Origin: G963665185 sp049723905 | Lineage (GTDB): Bacteria; Desulfobacterota; Desulfovibrionia; Desulfovibrionales; Desulfovibrionaceae | Assembly (NCBI RefSeq): GCF_049723905.1 | Contig: NZ_JBJKFD010000001.1 | Location: forward strand, 3,348,001-3,412,000 | Reading direction: 5' to 3' | Length of the DNA stretch: 64,000 nucleotides | Part shown: positions 18,911 to 27,584 of the stretch, one piece after another | Layout of the letters: every line of letters begins with the position of its first letter | Position numbering within the stretch: the stretch's first letter is position 1 | Notes under the pieces: generated by a model | The model's input: only the letters and a program-made list of their open reading frames with translations | Database searches by the model: none | Told to the model about the DNA's origin: nothing | Position numbers and translations under genes: made by a program

Positions 18911-19227
18911 CAGCGCCTATCCTTAATATATTTGGAGAAGGGCGTGCGAAGGGCAGCACGGCGACGGATGACAAATCGGTTGCGAGGTCGTAAACTGGAG
19001 GCTCGTCGTGGGAAATGTCCTTAGGAAATATCGGGGGAAATATTTTGTGTGCTGAGTTCGCCTTGTGCCGCTGATGACGGGCGAAACGCGCAACATACAT
19101 TGTTTTTTACAACGCAGGGCAGAATATGTCCTGCGCCAGCCGGGAGGAGTTCTTCCGGCACATATTCTCGGGCTGTGTCCGGCAACGGGCGGGGTTCGGG
19201 GCTGAAATCTTGAGCATTGAGGTATGC
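18911..19227 (+). other. Intergenic region upstream of the Lon-like gene
   Basis: No gene is supported here. The stretch must contain the promoter of the protease gene; I see no unambiguous sigma-32 or sigma-70 element. A GAGG ribosome binding site lies just before the ATG at 19228. Confidence 0.35.
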
Positions 19228-21624
19228 ATGAGCAAATTGAAGCCACTGCCTTCCGGCAAGCTGCGGCTGCGTCTGGATCCGGAACGTATCAAATATGAGG
19301 ATTCCACCCGGATTCCGCACGGCGGAAATCCCGCCGGGCAACAGCCCAGGGCCACGCACGCCTTTGAATTGGGCCTGCACATCAAGGGAGGCGGCTACCA
19401 TATTTTCGTTTCCGGAGAGACCGGCCTGGGACGCACGTATTTTGTGCGGTCTGTTCTGGAAAAACGGGCCAGGAAAAATCCCACGCCGCCCGATTGGCTG
19501 TATGTGGAAAATTTCGAGGACACGGACCGCCCCATGTACATCGAGTTGCCGGCAGGCAAGGGGCGGCAGTTCCGCCACGATCTGAACAAGACCGTGACCG
19601 GCCTGCGCGAGGATATCCATGCCCGGCTGGAGGAGGAGACCTTTCAGAAGGAACAGGAAGGGCTGATCCATCAGTTCAAGACCTGGCGCGAGAACGTCTA
19701 TTCCCAGATGGAAGACGAGGCCCGCAAGGAAGGCTTCAGCCTGAACATCATGGAAGAGGGCAACCTGACCCTGACCCCGGTGCTCAACGGCAAGCCCGTG
19801 AGCCAGGACGAGTTCGACCAGCTGGACAACGAGACCAGAAAATCCCTGCGCCATGTGCGCGAGGGGCTGCTCACCTCGCTCACCACGCTTTTGCGCCGCA
19901 TCCAGGTGAAGGAACGTCGCCTGAAGGTGGACGAGGAAGACCTGGAACGGAAAATGGTCACCGAGACCATTGACGAGCATCTGGCTCCGCTGCGGGAAAA
20001 ATACCAGGGCAACGGCAGGCTGGAAAAATATCTGAAAATGATGCGCGACGATATTCTGGAAAATCTCGTGCAGTTCACCACGCGGGAAGACGCCGCCCCC
20101 CAGCCGGGGCAGGAGCCGCACCACGGCAGCGAGGAGTTCTTTTCCCGTTACAGGGCCAACCTGTTTGTGGACAACAGCGCCATCAAGGGCGCACCCCTGA
20201 TCGTGGACGACCATCCCACGTTTTTCAATCTGCTGGGCTGTATCGAGCGCGAAAGCGAACTGGGGGCCATGTACACGGACTACTCGCTCATCAAGGCGGG
20301 AAGTCTGCACAAGGCCAACCACGGCTATCTTGTTCTGGACGTGGCCGACGTGCTTTCCTTTACCGGGGCATGGGAAGGTTTGCTTCGCGCGCTTCGTTCA
20401 CAGCTGGCAAGGGTGGAAGACCCGTCCGATCAGGATCAGGTTCGTACCCGCACTGTGGAGCCGGAGCCCATTCCCCTGGACCTCAAGGTCATACTCATTG
20501 GTTCGGAAGAAGCCTACGAAACCCTGCTCTACCACGACAGCCGTTTCAGCAAGCTGTTCCGCATCAAGGCCCACATGCAGGACACCACTGTCTGGAACGC
20601 GGCCAATATCCGTCAGTATATGCGGGAACTGGGCGAGATTGTCCGAGACGACGACCTGCTGCCGTTTTCCCGTTGCGGGCTGGCCGCACTGGTGGATTTC
20701 GGGTCGCGTCTGGCCGAGGACCAGCGCAAGCTCTCCCTGGAATTTCCCCAGCTGCGCGATCTGATGATAGAGGCTTCGGCCATGGCCTCCATAGACGGGC
20801 AGGACATGGTGGACGCCCGGACCATCGACCGGGCACAGTCTGCGCGCGATTTTCGGGCCAACCTCTATGAAGAGGAATTCATGGCCGATTACGACAGTGA
20901 AATCATCAAGGCGCCCACCAGCGGCTTGGCCGTGGGGCGGGTGAACGGGTTGGCCGTAACCTATTACGGCGACTACGCCTTTGCCCTGCCGCACCAGATT
21001 GCCTGCACCGTGGGCGTGGGCGAGGGCGGGGTTATCGACCTGGAGCGCGAGGCCCAGTTGGGCGGCCCCATCCATACCAAGGCCATGATGATCCTGAAGA
21101 GTTTTCTGCTGGGCCAGTTTGCCCACAACAAGCCTCTGGTCATGGCCGGGAGTTTGTATTTTGAGCAGAGCTACGCCCATGTGGAGGGCGACTCGGCTTC
21201 GGGGGCGGAGCTGGCGGCGCTGCTTTCCGCGCTGGCCGATGTGCCCATCGACCTTTCCTATGCCTTTACCGGCGCGGTCAACCAGTCGGGCACGGTCATG
21301 GCCGTGGGCGACGTGACCCGCAAGGTGGAGGGCTTTTACGAAGTCTGTCGCCGCCGCGGGCTGACAGGCAACCAGGGCGTTCTGCTGCCTGCGGACAACG
21401 TGGTCAACCTGGTGCTCAAGCCCGAGGTGCTGCGCGCGGTGGACGAAGGCCTTTTTGCCGTCTACCCTGTAAAGACCATTGGCCAGGCGCTGGAGATCCT
21501 TACCGGGCTCAAGCCGGGAACGCGGCGCAAGGACGGAACATTTACCAGAGGTTCGCTTTTCGACCTGGCGGACCGGCGTCTGCTGGAGCTGGGGCGCAGG
21601 GCGCATACGTTCCGTAAAAAATAG
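19228..21624 (+). CDS. Lon-related (AAA_32 / LonB-like) ATP-dependent protease
   Basis: The 798-aa protein begins with an ATPase-like domain whose P-loop reads GETGLGRT near residues 63-70, with Arg in place of the Walker A Lys; related proteins of this family often have this variant. A long helical middle part with acidic coiled segments follows (about 120-300). The C-terminal Lon protease domain has the catalytic Ser in GDSASGAELAALLSALA and the catalytic Lys about 40 residues later in VTRKVEGF. These are soluble cytosolic proteases with no transmembrane anchor here. The start at 19228 follows GAGG; the 34 upstream codons are not protein-like. It stands as a single gene. Confidence 0.88.
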   Translation: MSKLKPLPSGKLRLRLDPERIKYEDSTRIPHGGNPAGQQPRATHAFELGLHIKGGGYHIFVSGETGLGRTYFVRSVLEKRARKNPTPPDWLYVENFEDTDRPMYIELPAGKGRQFRHDLNKTVTGLREDIHARLEEETFQKEQEGLIHQFKTWRENVYSQMEDEARKEGFSLNIMEEGNLTLTPVLNGKPVSQDEFDQLDNETRKSLRHVREGLLTSLTTLLRRIQVKERRLKVDEEDLERKMVTETIDEHLAPLREKYQGNGRLEKYLKMMRDDILENLVQFTTREDAAPQPGQEPHHGSEEFFSRYRANLFVDNSAIKGAPLIVDDHPTFFNLLGCIERESELGAMYTDYSLIKAGSLHKANHGYLVLDVADVLSFTGAWEGLLRALRSQLARVEDPSDQDQVRTRTVEPEPIPLDLKVILIGSEEAYETLLYHDSRFSKLFRIKAHMQDTTVWNAANIRQYMRELGEIVRDDDLLPFSRCGLAALVDFGSRLAEDQRKLSLEFPQLRDLMIEASAMASIDGQDMVDARTIDRAQSARDFRANLYEEEFMADYDSEIIKAPTSGLAVGRVNGLAVTYYGDYAFALPHQIACTVGVGEGGVIDLEREAQLGGPIHTKAMMILKSFLLGQFAHNKPLVMAGSLYFEQSYAHVEGDSASGAELAALLSALADVPIDLSYAFTGAVNQSGTVMAVGDVTRKVEGFYEVCRRRGLTGNQGVLLPADNVVNLVLKPEVLRAVDEGLFAVYPVKTIGQALEILTGLKPGTRRKDGTFTRGSLFDLADRRLLELGRRAHTFRKK

Positions 21625-21737
21625 TTGAGAGCGTGTGTATTAATAGGTAGCCAAATTGGCGTGCATGTTGTTTTGTTGACATTGTCAAAAAACGATTGGT
21701 CTGCCTGAACAAAGAGCAAGGATGGACTGCTGATCTC

Positions 21738-22508
21738 ATGTCCAAAGAGTGGATTCGACAAAAACGCCCGGAATTTGTGCGCGACGTGGTGCGCGAATTC
21801 TGCGTGGCGAACAAGGCCCTTGAGGAACAGTTCGCCTACTTTGACCGATTTCAGCGCCTGGATTTTGAAATCCTGCGCGATCTTCTGGGGGGCCAGAACA
21901 GCAAGGGATTGCTCTGGCGGCTCAAGGATACGGCCCACCATCTCTTCCGCAACGACCGGGAGGTGCGTCTGGTGGGCGAGTTTCTGGACTGGGGGCTGGG
22001 CTACATCTTCCACGAGACCATAAAGCTGAAGGAAGACGCCTACCAGCAGCAGGCCTATGCACCATGGTTTCGGGAACTGCAGGCCATGGACCTGCCCCGC
22101 GAGGAATCCATCATCTGCCAGGAGCTCTACCAGGTCATCACCCAGACCAGGGAGAGCATCCATCGCGAGATCAAGCGGGTGCGCTTCATCATGTTCCATT
22201 GCCGCCGTCTGTTTCCCATCTATTTGGCCTCGCACAGCGAAAATCCGCTTCTGGCCCGTTTCTTTTTTGAAAGCCGGGAATTGGTGAAGCATGTTTTTGG
22301 ACGTGACGAAAAAAGGCTTTTATGCCATATATATGGCGAAACTCCTGAAATCCTGCCTATTCTGGCTTCTCAAAGCTACCGCAGGGGGGGGTGGATAGAC
22401 TTGGCGGAGCAGGCCGTGGAGGCTGCGGAGAAGCTCAATCCGCAAAGTGTTCTCGTATTGCAAGAGAAAGAAATTGTTGATAACTGGAAGCGGAAACTAA
22501 AAGTTTGA
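21738..22508 (+). CDS. Conserved-looking cytosolic protein of unknown function
   Basis: The product has 256 residues, is mostly helical and charged, and has no signal peptide, membrane segment or recognised motif. Notable stretches are the aromatic/charged FRNDREVRLVGEFLDWGLGYIFHE and a C-terminal helix pair that could be a TPR-like repeat (WIDLAEQAVEAAEKLNPQSVLVLQ). The ATG at 21738 is the most plausible start, though its ribosome binding site is poor. It lies between the protease and the LysM lipoprotein, on the same strand as both. I do not recognise it. Confidence 0.6.
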   Translation: MSKEWIRQKRPEFVRDVVREFCVANKALEEQFAYFDRFQRLDFEILRDLLGGQNSKGLLWRLKDTAHHLFRNDREVRLVGEFLDWGLGYIFHETIKLKEDAYQQQAYAPWFRELQAMDLPREESIICQELYQVITQTRESIHREIKRVRFIMFHCRRLFPIYLASHSENPLLARFFFESRELVKHVFGRDEKRLLCHIYGETPEILPILASQSYRRGGWIDLAEQAVEAAEKLNPQSVLVLQEKEIVDNWKRKLKV

Positions 22509-22554
22509 TATGTAAGCCAAAGCGGTGCATCCAAACTATACTGGAGGACGTGAG

Positions 22555-23052
22555 ATGAAAAAATTTGGATTTCTCGTGCTGGCACTCGCCCTGATGATGT
22601 CCTGGGGATGTGCCAAAAAGACAGTTACTTCTGAAGCTCCCAAACAGGAACCCGCTGCACAGGAAGAAGTTGTTGTGCAGGAAGAACAGGTTGTTGTTGA
22701 AGAGCAGACTCCTGCTCCGACTCCCATGGAAATTTACGAACAAACCTACGGCTCCCTGCCCGCCTCCCACACCGTGGTCAAGGGCGAGTGCCTGTGGTGG
22801 ATCGCAGAATATCCCCAGATCTACAACGATCCGTTCATGTGGCCCCTGGTCTACAAGAGCAATCGTGACCAAATCAAGAATCCCGACCTGATCTACCCCG
22901 GTCAGGTGCTGAGCATCCCCCGCACCGGCATGACCTTGGCCGAAGTGAAGGACGCCCGCAAGCAGGCCGGTGCTTCGTGGAAGGCGCTTGATCCCGCCGC
23001 CACCGCCAATCTGCCGTCCAACATCCGTCAGGAACTGGGCTACGGTTTCTAG
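22555..23052 (+). CDS. LysM-domain lipoprotein
   Basis: The 165-aa envelope protein has a signal sequence ending in MMSWGC, so the mature form probably starts with lipidated Cys19, although -3 is not the usual Leu. A Glu/Val/Pro-rich tether of about 40 residues follows. One LysM peptidoglycan-binding domain comes next (HTVVKGECLWWIAEYPQIY, then LIYPGQVLSIP). A strong GGAGG ribosome binding site precedes the ATG. Its likely role is to anchor to peptidoglycan from a membrane. A good terminator follows, so it ends its own transcript. Confidence 0.85.
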   Translation: MKKFGFLVLALALMMSWGCAKKTVTSEAPKQEPAAQEEVVVQEEQVVVEEQTPAPTPMEIYEQTYGSLPASHTVVKGECLWWIAEYPQIYNDPFMWPLVYKSNRDQIKNPDLIYPGQVLSIPRTGMTLAEVKDARKQAGASWKALDPAATANLPSNIRQELGYGF

Positions 23053-23080
23053 CCTTTCGGAGTTGGCCCAATAAGGCATC

Positions 23081-23118
23081 AAGGGCGTTTCGACCTATGG
23101 TTGAAACGCCCTTTCTTT
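23081..23118 (+). terminator. Terminator of the LysM lipoprotein gene
   Basis: AAGGGCGTTTC / GAAACGCCCTT form an 11-bp stem with a 10-nt loop, then TCTTTTC. Confidence 0.85.
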
Positions 23119-23178
23119 TCATGGAGCGGAAAAACACCCGCTCCGATTGCACCGTCCGAATAGGGAGATGCGACGCCG

Positions 23179-24345
23179 ATGCTTTCTCGCCTGCTGACAT
23201 GGTTCAAAAGCCCGCTGGCCAAATTGCTGGCCATCACGTCGCTGCTGCTTGTGGGCAGTTCGGTGGGCTTTTATTATCTGGAGCTGGTACAGGACGGGGA
23301 GACCGGTTTTCTCGGCGCGCTGTGGTGGGCGGTGGTCACCCTGACCACTGTCGGGTACGGCGATCTGGTTCCCCATTCCGCTTGGGGGCGCGTCCTTGGC
23401 GTGGTGGTAATGATTTCCGGCATTGGTCTGGTCTCCACCCTTACAGGCAACCTGGCCTCGCTGCTGGTTGAGCGGCAGGCCCAAAAACGCAAAGGGCTTC
23501 TGACCGTGAAACTTTCAGGACACATCGTCATCCTCGGCTGGAACCCCTATGGCGCGGACCTCATCAAAACGTTGCTGCGCACAGGCGTGCTGCGCGAAAC
23601 CCACGTGGTGCTGGTCAACGACCTGGGGCAGGAACTGCGCGACGAGCTGGCCTACCGGCTGGATGTCGGCGAAAAGCTCCATTTCGTGCGGGGCAATCCC
23701 ACCCAGGAAAACGTGGTGCACAAGGCCTCTCCGGCCCAGGCCAGGGTGGTCTACATTCTCAGCCAGTCCGGGCTGGATGCCAACGACGCGGACCAGCAGT
23801 CCATCTATACGGCCCTGACCATCCGCAGTCTGGCCCCGAAGGTGCCCATCTACGGGCAGGTCTCCATGGCGGAGAACAAGGAGCACCTTATCCGGGCGGG
23901 GGTCAACGAAACCCTGGTGCCCGGCGAAATGGTAAGCCACATTCTGGGGCTTATGGGGGCCAACCCGTCCTACTGGTCGTTTTTCAAATCCATGCTCGGC
24001 CTCAACGGACAGGCGCGGCTCGACTTCCGGCCCCTGTCGCACGAGGAACGGCGGCTGGACTGGAAGACCTTTGCGGAGCGCATGCGCCAGCGCGACGGCT
24101 CCCTGCCCATGGCCCTGTGCCAGCTCAGCCGGGAGCTTTCCCTGGACGACCTGCTGGACGAGAGCGCGGCCCTGGACCAGTTCATCAAGGAACTTTTCGA
24201 ACTTTCCGGCCAAAAGACCGACCTGGGCAGACAGGGACCAAGCGTTCAGGTCAATCCCGCGGACGACCTTTCCCTTGACGGGTACGACGCTGTCCTGTTC
24301 CTTACCGGCGAGGGCGGCGCAGCCAAGGCGGGAGGCGTACTTTGA
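23179..24345 (+). CDS. Two-transmembrane potassium channel with RCK (TrkA-N) domain
   Basis: The 388-aa inner-membrane protein has two hydrophobic helices around a pore loop with the potassium filter TVGYGDLVP near residues 57-65. The second helix is followed by a cytosolic RCK domain (HIVILGWNPYGADLIKTLL) that binds nucleotide or ions to gate the channel. The C-terminal 130 residues are acidic/helical with no named domain. The stop codon overlaps the start of the next gene (TTGA), so the channel and the cNMP-domain protein are translationally coupled, and the latter could tune the channel. Confidence 0.88.
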   Translation: MLSRLLTWFKSPLAKLLAITSLLLVGSSVGFYYLELVQDGETGFLGALWWAVVTLTTVGYGDLVPHSAWGRVLGVVVMISGIGLVSTLTGNLASLLVERQAQKRKGLLTVKLSGHIVILGWNPYGADLIKTLLRTGVLRETHVVLVNDLGQELRDELAYRLDVGEKLHFVRGNPTQENVVHKASPAQARVVYILSQSGLDANDADQQSIYTALTIRSLAPKVPIYGQVSMAENKEHLIRAGVNETLVPGEMVSHILGLMGANPSYWSFFKSMLGLNGQARLDFRPLSHEERRLDWKTFAERMRQRDGSLPMALCQLSRELSLDDLLDESAALDQFIKELFELSGQKTDLGRQGPSVQVNPADDLSLDGYDAVLFLTGEGGAAKAGGVL

Positions 24346-24872
24346 AAGAGATCAGCTGGCCCGACATCCAACTTTTTTCCGGCATGACGCCGGAACAGAT
24401 AGATACCATCCGTCCCATTTTCTTTACCCGGGAATACCAGGCCGGACAGACGCTCATCGAAGAGGGGGAGATGAGCGACGAAATGTTCGTGCTGGTAAGT
24501 GGCCGGGTGCGTATCTCAAAATCCATGCTCATCAAGGGCATGAGCCTGCCGCTGGCGGAAATGACCAATCCCCGCAAGGTGTTGGCCACCCTGGATGAGA
24601 CCCATTACCCCACCTTTGGGGAGATGGCGCTGCTCGACCGGGATACCCGCTCCGCCACCGTGGAGGTGGTTGAGGACTCCAGCTTTCTTGTCACGGACCG
24701 CAGCCGTTTTTTCGCCCTGGTGGCTTCCCACCCGGACGTCGGCTGCAAGATACTCACCGCCCTGGGCAAAAGCATGGCCGGAATGGTCCGCAAAGCCAAT
24801 GTGGACATGGTCAAGTTGACCACTGCTCTGGCTCTGTCGCTGGGCAAAAAAATCGGTGGCTCCCAAGAATGA
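24342..24872 (+). CDS. Cyclic-nucleotide-binding-domain protein
   Basis: The 176-aa protein consists of one cNMP-binding beta-barrel (FFTREYQAGQTLIEEGEMSDEMFVLVSGRVRI, then FGEMALLDRDTRSATVEV). This is the Crp-like fold including the phosphate-binding cassette GEMALLDRDTRSA. No helix-turn-helix follows, so it is not a DNA-binding regulator. Its TTG start overlaps the channel stop and its stop overlaps the RlpA start (ATGA). The arrangement suggests a detached ligand-binding subunit for the neighbouring channel or envelope protein; this is inference from context. Confidence 0.8.
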   Translation: MKEISWPDIQLFSGMTPEQIDTIRPIFFTREYQAGQTLIEEGEMSDEMFVLVSGRVRISKSMLIKGMSLPLAEMTNPRKVLATLDETHYPTFGEMALLDRDTRSATVEVVEDSSFLVTDRSRFFALVASHPDVGCKILTALGKSMAGMVRKANVDMVKLTTALALSLGKKIGGSQE

Positions 24873-25681
24873 TTTTTCCCTCCCCCCTGCGCGTCCGTTG
24901 GAAGACGGGCGCCATAGTGTTTTGTGTGTGTTGCCTTGGACTGCTCCTTTCCGGATGCGGCTCCAAAAAATATGTCCCCTCCACCCCGCCCACATACAAG
25001 GGCTCGTCGCACATGGCCTCGGCTCCGCCCCAGGCGCGGACCTCGTCGGGCAAGCTCAAGGGCACGTACAAGCCCTACACCATCCGGGGCGAGACCTACC
25101 ATCCCATGTTCAGTTCGGACGGGTATCAGGAAACCGGCATCGCCTCCTGGTACGGCAGGCAGTTTCACGGCAAGCGCACGGCCAACGGCGAAGTGTACGA
25201 CATGTACAAGTACACCGCGGCCCATCGTCTGCTGCCCATGAAAACCAAGCTGATGGTGGAAAACCTGGAAAACGGCCGCACCGTACAGGTTATGGTCAAC
25301 GACCGCGGACCGTTTGTGGATACGGACAAGCGCATCATCGATCTTTCCTATGCCGCGGCCAAATCCCTGGGCATGGATACCACAGGGCTTGCCAGGGTGC
25401 GCATCCACAGCCTCGGCAAGGTGAAGGGCATCCACAACGGCGACCTGAGCGGCACCTTCTATGTGCAGCTGGGGGCGTTTACCCAGGCTTCCAATGCCAG
25501 AACCCTGGCCGACAAGCTCAAGGCCCTGGGGTATTCCGGCACCAGGATAGAACAGGCCGACGTGGACGGCAGAACCTTCTGGCGTGTGCAGGCGGGTGTC
25601 TTCAGCACCTATTCCAGGGCACAGTCTGGCAAGGCAAAGCTGAAAGCCGATCATCCTGGAGCGTTTGTAGTTGCCCGGTAG
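24869..25681 (+). CDS. rlpA: RlpA-like septal ring lytic transglycosylase lipoprotein with SPOR domain
   Basis: The 270-aa protein starts with a basic segment and a signal sequence ending in the lipobox LLSGC. Residues about 85-190 form a double-psi beta-barrel (GIASWYGRQFHGKRTANGEVYD, then VMVNDRGPF), the catalytic domain of RlpA enzymes that cut denuded peptidoglycan. The C-terminus is a SPOR domain (FYVQLGAFTQASNARTLADKL) that targets septal glycan. Its ATG overlaps the preceding stop by four bases. It is the last gene of the channel operon and is followed by a strong terminator. Confidence 0.9.
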   Translation: MIFPSPLRVRWKTGAIVFCVCCLGLLLSGCGSKKYVPSTPPTYKGSSHMASAPPQARTSSGKLKGTYKPYTIRGETYHPMFSSDGYQETGIASWYGRQFHGKRTANGEVYDMYKYTAAHRLLPMKTKLMVENLENGRTVQVMVNDRGPFVDTDKRIIDLSYAAAKSLGMDTTGLARVRIHSLGKVKGIHNGDLSGTFYVQLGAFTQASNARTLADKLKALGYSGTRIEQADVDGRTFWRVQAGVFSTYSRAQSGKAKLKADHPGAFVVAR

Positions 25682-25731
25682 CTGGCAGGAGGGCGCTGCT
25701 TGAAAAGCGAACCAACCTGTTTGGACAAAAT

Positions 25732-25769
25732 AAAAAATCCCGCCCGGAACTTCCGGGTGGGATTTTTTG
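25732..25769. terminator. Bidirectional terminator between rlpA and the IHF gene
   Basis: AAAAAATCCC..CCGGAA / TTCCGG..GGGATTTTTT pair almost fully and are flanked by A- and T-runs on either side. Confidence 0.88.
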
Positions 25770-25848
25770 TGTCGGGCCGCGCAGGATTATCTCCTGCATT
25801 GCTGCCCGCTTATACGGGGGAATCCCCGAGAGAGCTGATCAGATAGCT

Positions 25849-26151
25849 TTATTCTTCTTCTTCGCCGTTGAGTTCGCAGCGGAACTTGCGCGAAAGACGG
25901 AATACCACAACCTTGCGCGGAGGCAGGGTGATGGATTCGTTGGTTTGAGGGTTGCGTCCCTTTCGGGCGTTCTTTTCATACGCTTCGAATTTTCCGAAAC
26001 CGCTTATCAGGAGACTGTGGTCGCGCTTGATGGAATCCTTCATGATGGTCAGCAGGGTTTCCACGTGGCTTTTGATTTCAGCTCGGTTCATTTCCACCTG
26101 TTCGTAGATGGCATCAACAATTTCCGCTTTGGTAAGAGTCTTATGCTCCAT
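25849..26151 (-). CDS. Integration host factor / HU family DNA-bending protein, IHF-alpha-like
   Basis: The 100-aa protein matches the HU/IHF fold across its length. It has the N-terminal helices (LTKAEIVDAIYEQVEMNRAE), the core GFGKFEAYEKNARKGRNPQTNE, and the DNA-inserting proline arm in RNPQTNESITLPPRKVVVFRLS. It ends in a run of glutamates. The subtype (alpha subunit rather than HU) is judged from the arm and is less sure. A GAGGGA ribosome binding site precedes the ATG. Sigma-54 promoters such as that of islA often need this protein for looping, so its presence in the window is relevant but not evidence of a link. Confidence 0.9.
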   Translation of the reverse strand: MEHKTLTKAEIVDAIYEQVEMNRAEIKSHVETLLTIMKDSIKRDHSLLISGFGKFEAYEKNARKGRNPQTNESITLPPRKVVVFRLSRKFRCELNGEEEE

Positions 26152-26208
26152 GTTCCCTCTCCTGCACAGATACGCCTGTTGTTGTGAAAGCTACGTATCT
26201 GCTGCTAT

Positions 26209-26403
26209 CCGAAAGAAACCACGACCGGGCCTGAACTTCTCCACGAGACAGGCTCGACGTTCGAGAGTATGATCCTGCACAGGCGTTTCTTTCGGGTGTC
26301 TGTATTTCGTGCCATTAACCCAATGCAATAGATGTTTGCCGCGTGACTATCCCCGTTATGACGGCATCCCGGAACCAGATTCCCACAATGGTCGCCTATT
26401 GTG
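26209..26403. other. Structured intergenic region upstream of the IHF gene
   Basis: The 347-bp gap between two divergent genes holds CCGAAAGAAAC (26209-26219) pairing with GTTTCTTTCGG (26285-26295). Inside lie smaller stems (GGGCCTG / CAGGCTC; CTCGA / TCGAG). A separate inverted repeat CACAAT-N8-ATTGTG lies at 26384-26403. It could be a small RNA and an operator; no known family was recognised. Confidence 0.45.
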
Positions 26404-26498
26404 AGTGGACAGTATGGCAGGCAAACCGTTTAGGCAAGTCCTGAGTCGTAAATTGCGGGTTTGTATGTAGTTTTTTCCAAATCGATAATCAACCGGAT

Positions 26499-27545
26499 AT
26501 GAGCTTGACCGAAATTCGTTTTTTCCATCCACGAGCTGAACGCCGCCAAACCCGCATTTTGCCGTTATTTCTTCCGCATGCGGGATGCAAAGGGCATTGT
26601 TTGTTTTGCGATCAGTGTGCGCAAACAGGACAATGCACAGCGGACTACGACAAGGCTTTGAATTTTTTAGTTAAAAAATTAGACGAAAACCGGGAACGCT
26701 GTGGCCCACCCTTGGAGGTGGGATTTTATGGCGGAACTTTTACGGCTTTGCCCACACCCTGGCCGGAGCGGTTTACTGAATTGGCTGGAAAATACAAGTC
26801 CGAAGGGGTGGTGGAAGCCATCCGCTGCTCCACCCGGCCCGACGCCTTTGACGAAAACCAGCTGCGCAGACTGGCCGACCTGGGCATGGACCGCGTGGAA
26901 CTGGGCATCCAATCGTTCGATACCGAGGTGCTGAGGGCCTGCGCCCGCGGGTACGACCGCGAGACCGCGCTGCGGGGCTGCCGCCTTGTCCGCCGCTGCG
27001 GTTTGCAGCTGGGCGTGCACCTCATGCCCGGCCTGCCGAAATCCAGTGCGGAAATTTTTCGCCACGACGTTGAACAGCTCATCCACATGGACGTGCAGAC
27101 GGTGCGCCTGCACCCCACGGTGGTCCTGGCCGGGACCGGGCTGGATAGGCTGTACCAAAAGGGGGACTTTGTGCCGCTGCCCCTGGACGAGGCCATAGAC
27201 CAGCTTGCCCAAGCCCTGCTGCCCCTGTGGCGGGCCAATATCCAGGTCATTCGCATGGGGGTTGCGCGCGAGGACGGATTCATCAATAACATGGTGGCCG
27301 GGCCATGGCACGACGCCTTGGGCCAGCGGGCCTCCTCCCTTGCTCTTTTCAGGTTTTTGCGGCAAACGCTCTTGCAGTCGCAAATTCCGGCGAACAGCCT
27401 GGAGACCCTCCTGGTACCCAAACGCTTTGAAAGTGACACCAGGGGCTGGCGAAACGAGAACATCCCGCGCTTTCAAGCTATTGGAATCCCTCTGGAACGT
27501 ATTGGATTCTGGGACAAAACATTCTTCTTGTTGCGCTCTCGGTGA
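26499..27545 (+). CDS. Radical SAM protein, Elp3-like
   Basis: The 348-aa protein has the Elp3-class cluster motif spread as C-x4-C-x2-C (HAGCKGHCLFCDQ), followed by the GFYGGTFTALP glycine motif. Further SAM-fold blocks are RCSTRPDAFDENQLRRLADLGMDRVELGIQSFD and GVHLMPGLP. It lacks an acetyltransferase domain, so it is not full Elp3; bacterial proteins of this size are often annotated as uncharacterised radical SAM or tRNA-modification enzymes. It lies 39 bases upstream of pyrB on the same strand and may be cotranscribed, with no obvious pathway link. Confidence 0.8.
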   Translation: MSLTEIRFFHPRAERRQTRILPLFLPHAGCKGHCLFCDQCAQTGQCTADYDKALNFLVKKLDENRERCGPPLEVGFYGGTFTALPTPWPERFTELAGKYKSEGVVEAIRCSTRPDAFDENQLRRLADLGMDRVELGIQSFDTEVLRACARGYDRETALRGCRLVRRCGLQLGVHLMPGLPKSSAEIFRHDVEQLIHMDVQTVRLHPTVVLAGTGLDRLYQKGDFVPLPLDEAIDQLAQALLPLWRANIQVIRMGVAREDGFINNMVAGPWHDALGQRASSLALFRFLRQTLLQSQIPANSLETLLVPKRFESDTRGWRNENIPRFQAIGIPLERIGFWDKTFFLLRSR

Positions 27546-27584
27546 ACAGGTACATTTTCGTGAACTTCAACTGCGGGGCACGGC

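Noticed and set aside
26209..26295. 6S RNA, SRP RNA or tmRNA in the ihf upstream region
   Set aside because: The size and conserved cores (open 6S bubble, SRP GGAAGCAG tetraloop region, tmRNA tRNA-like ends) are not present.
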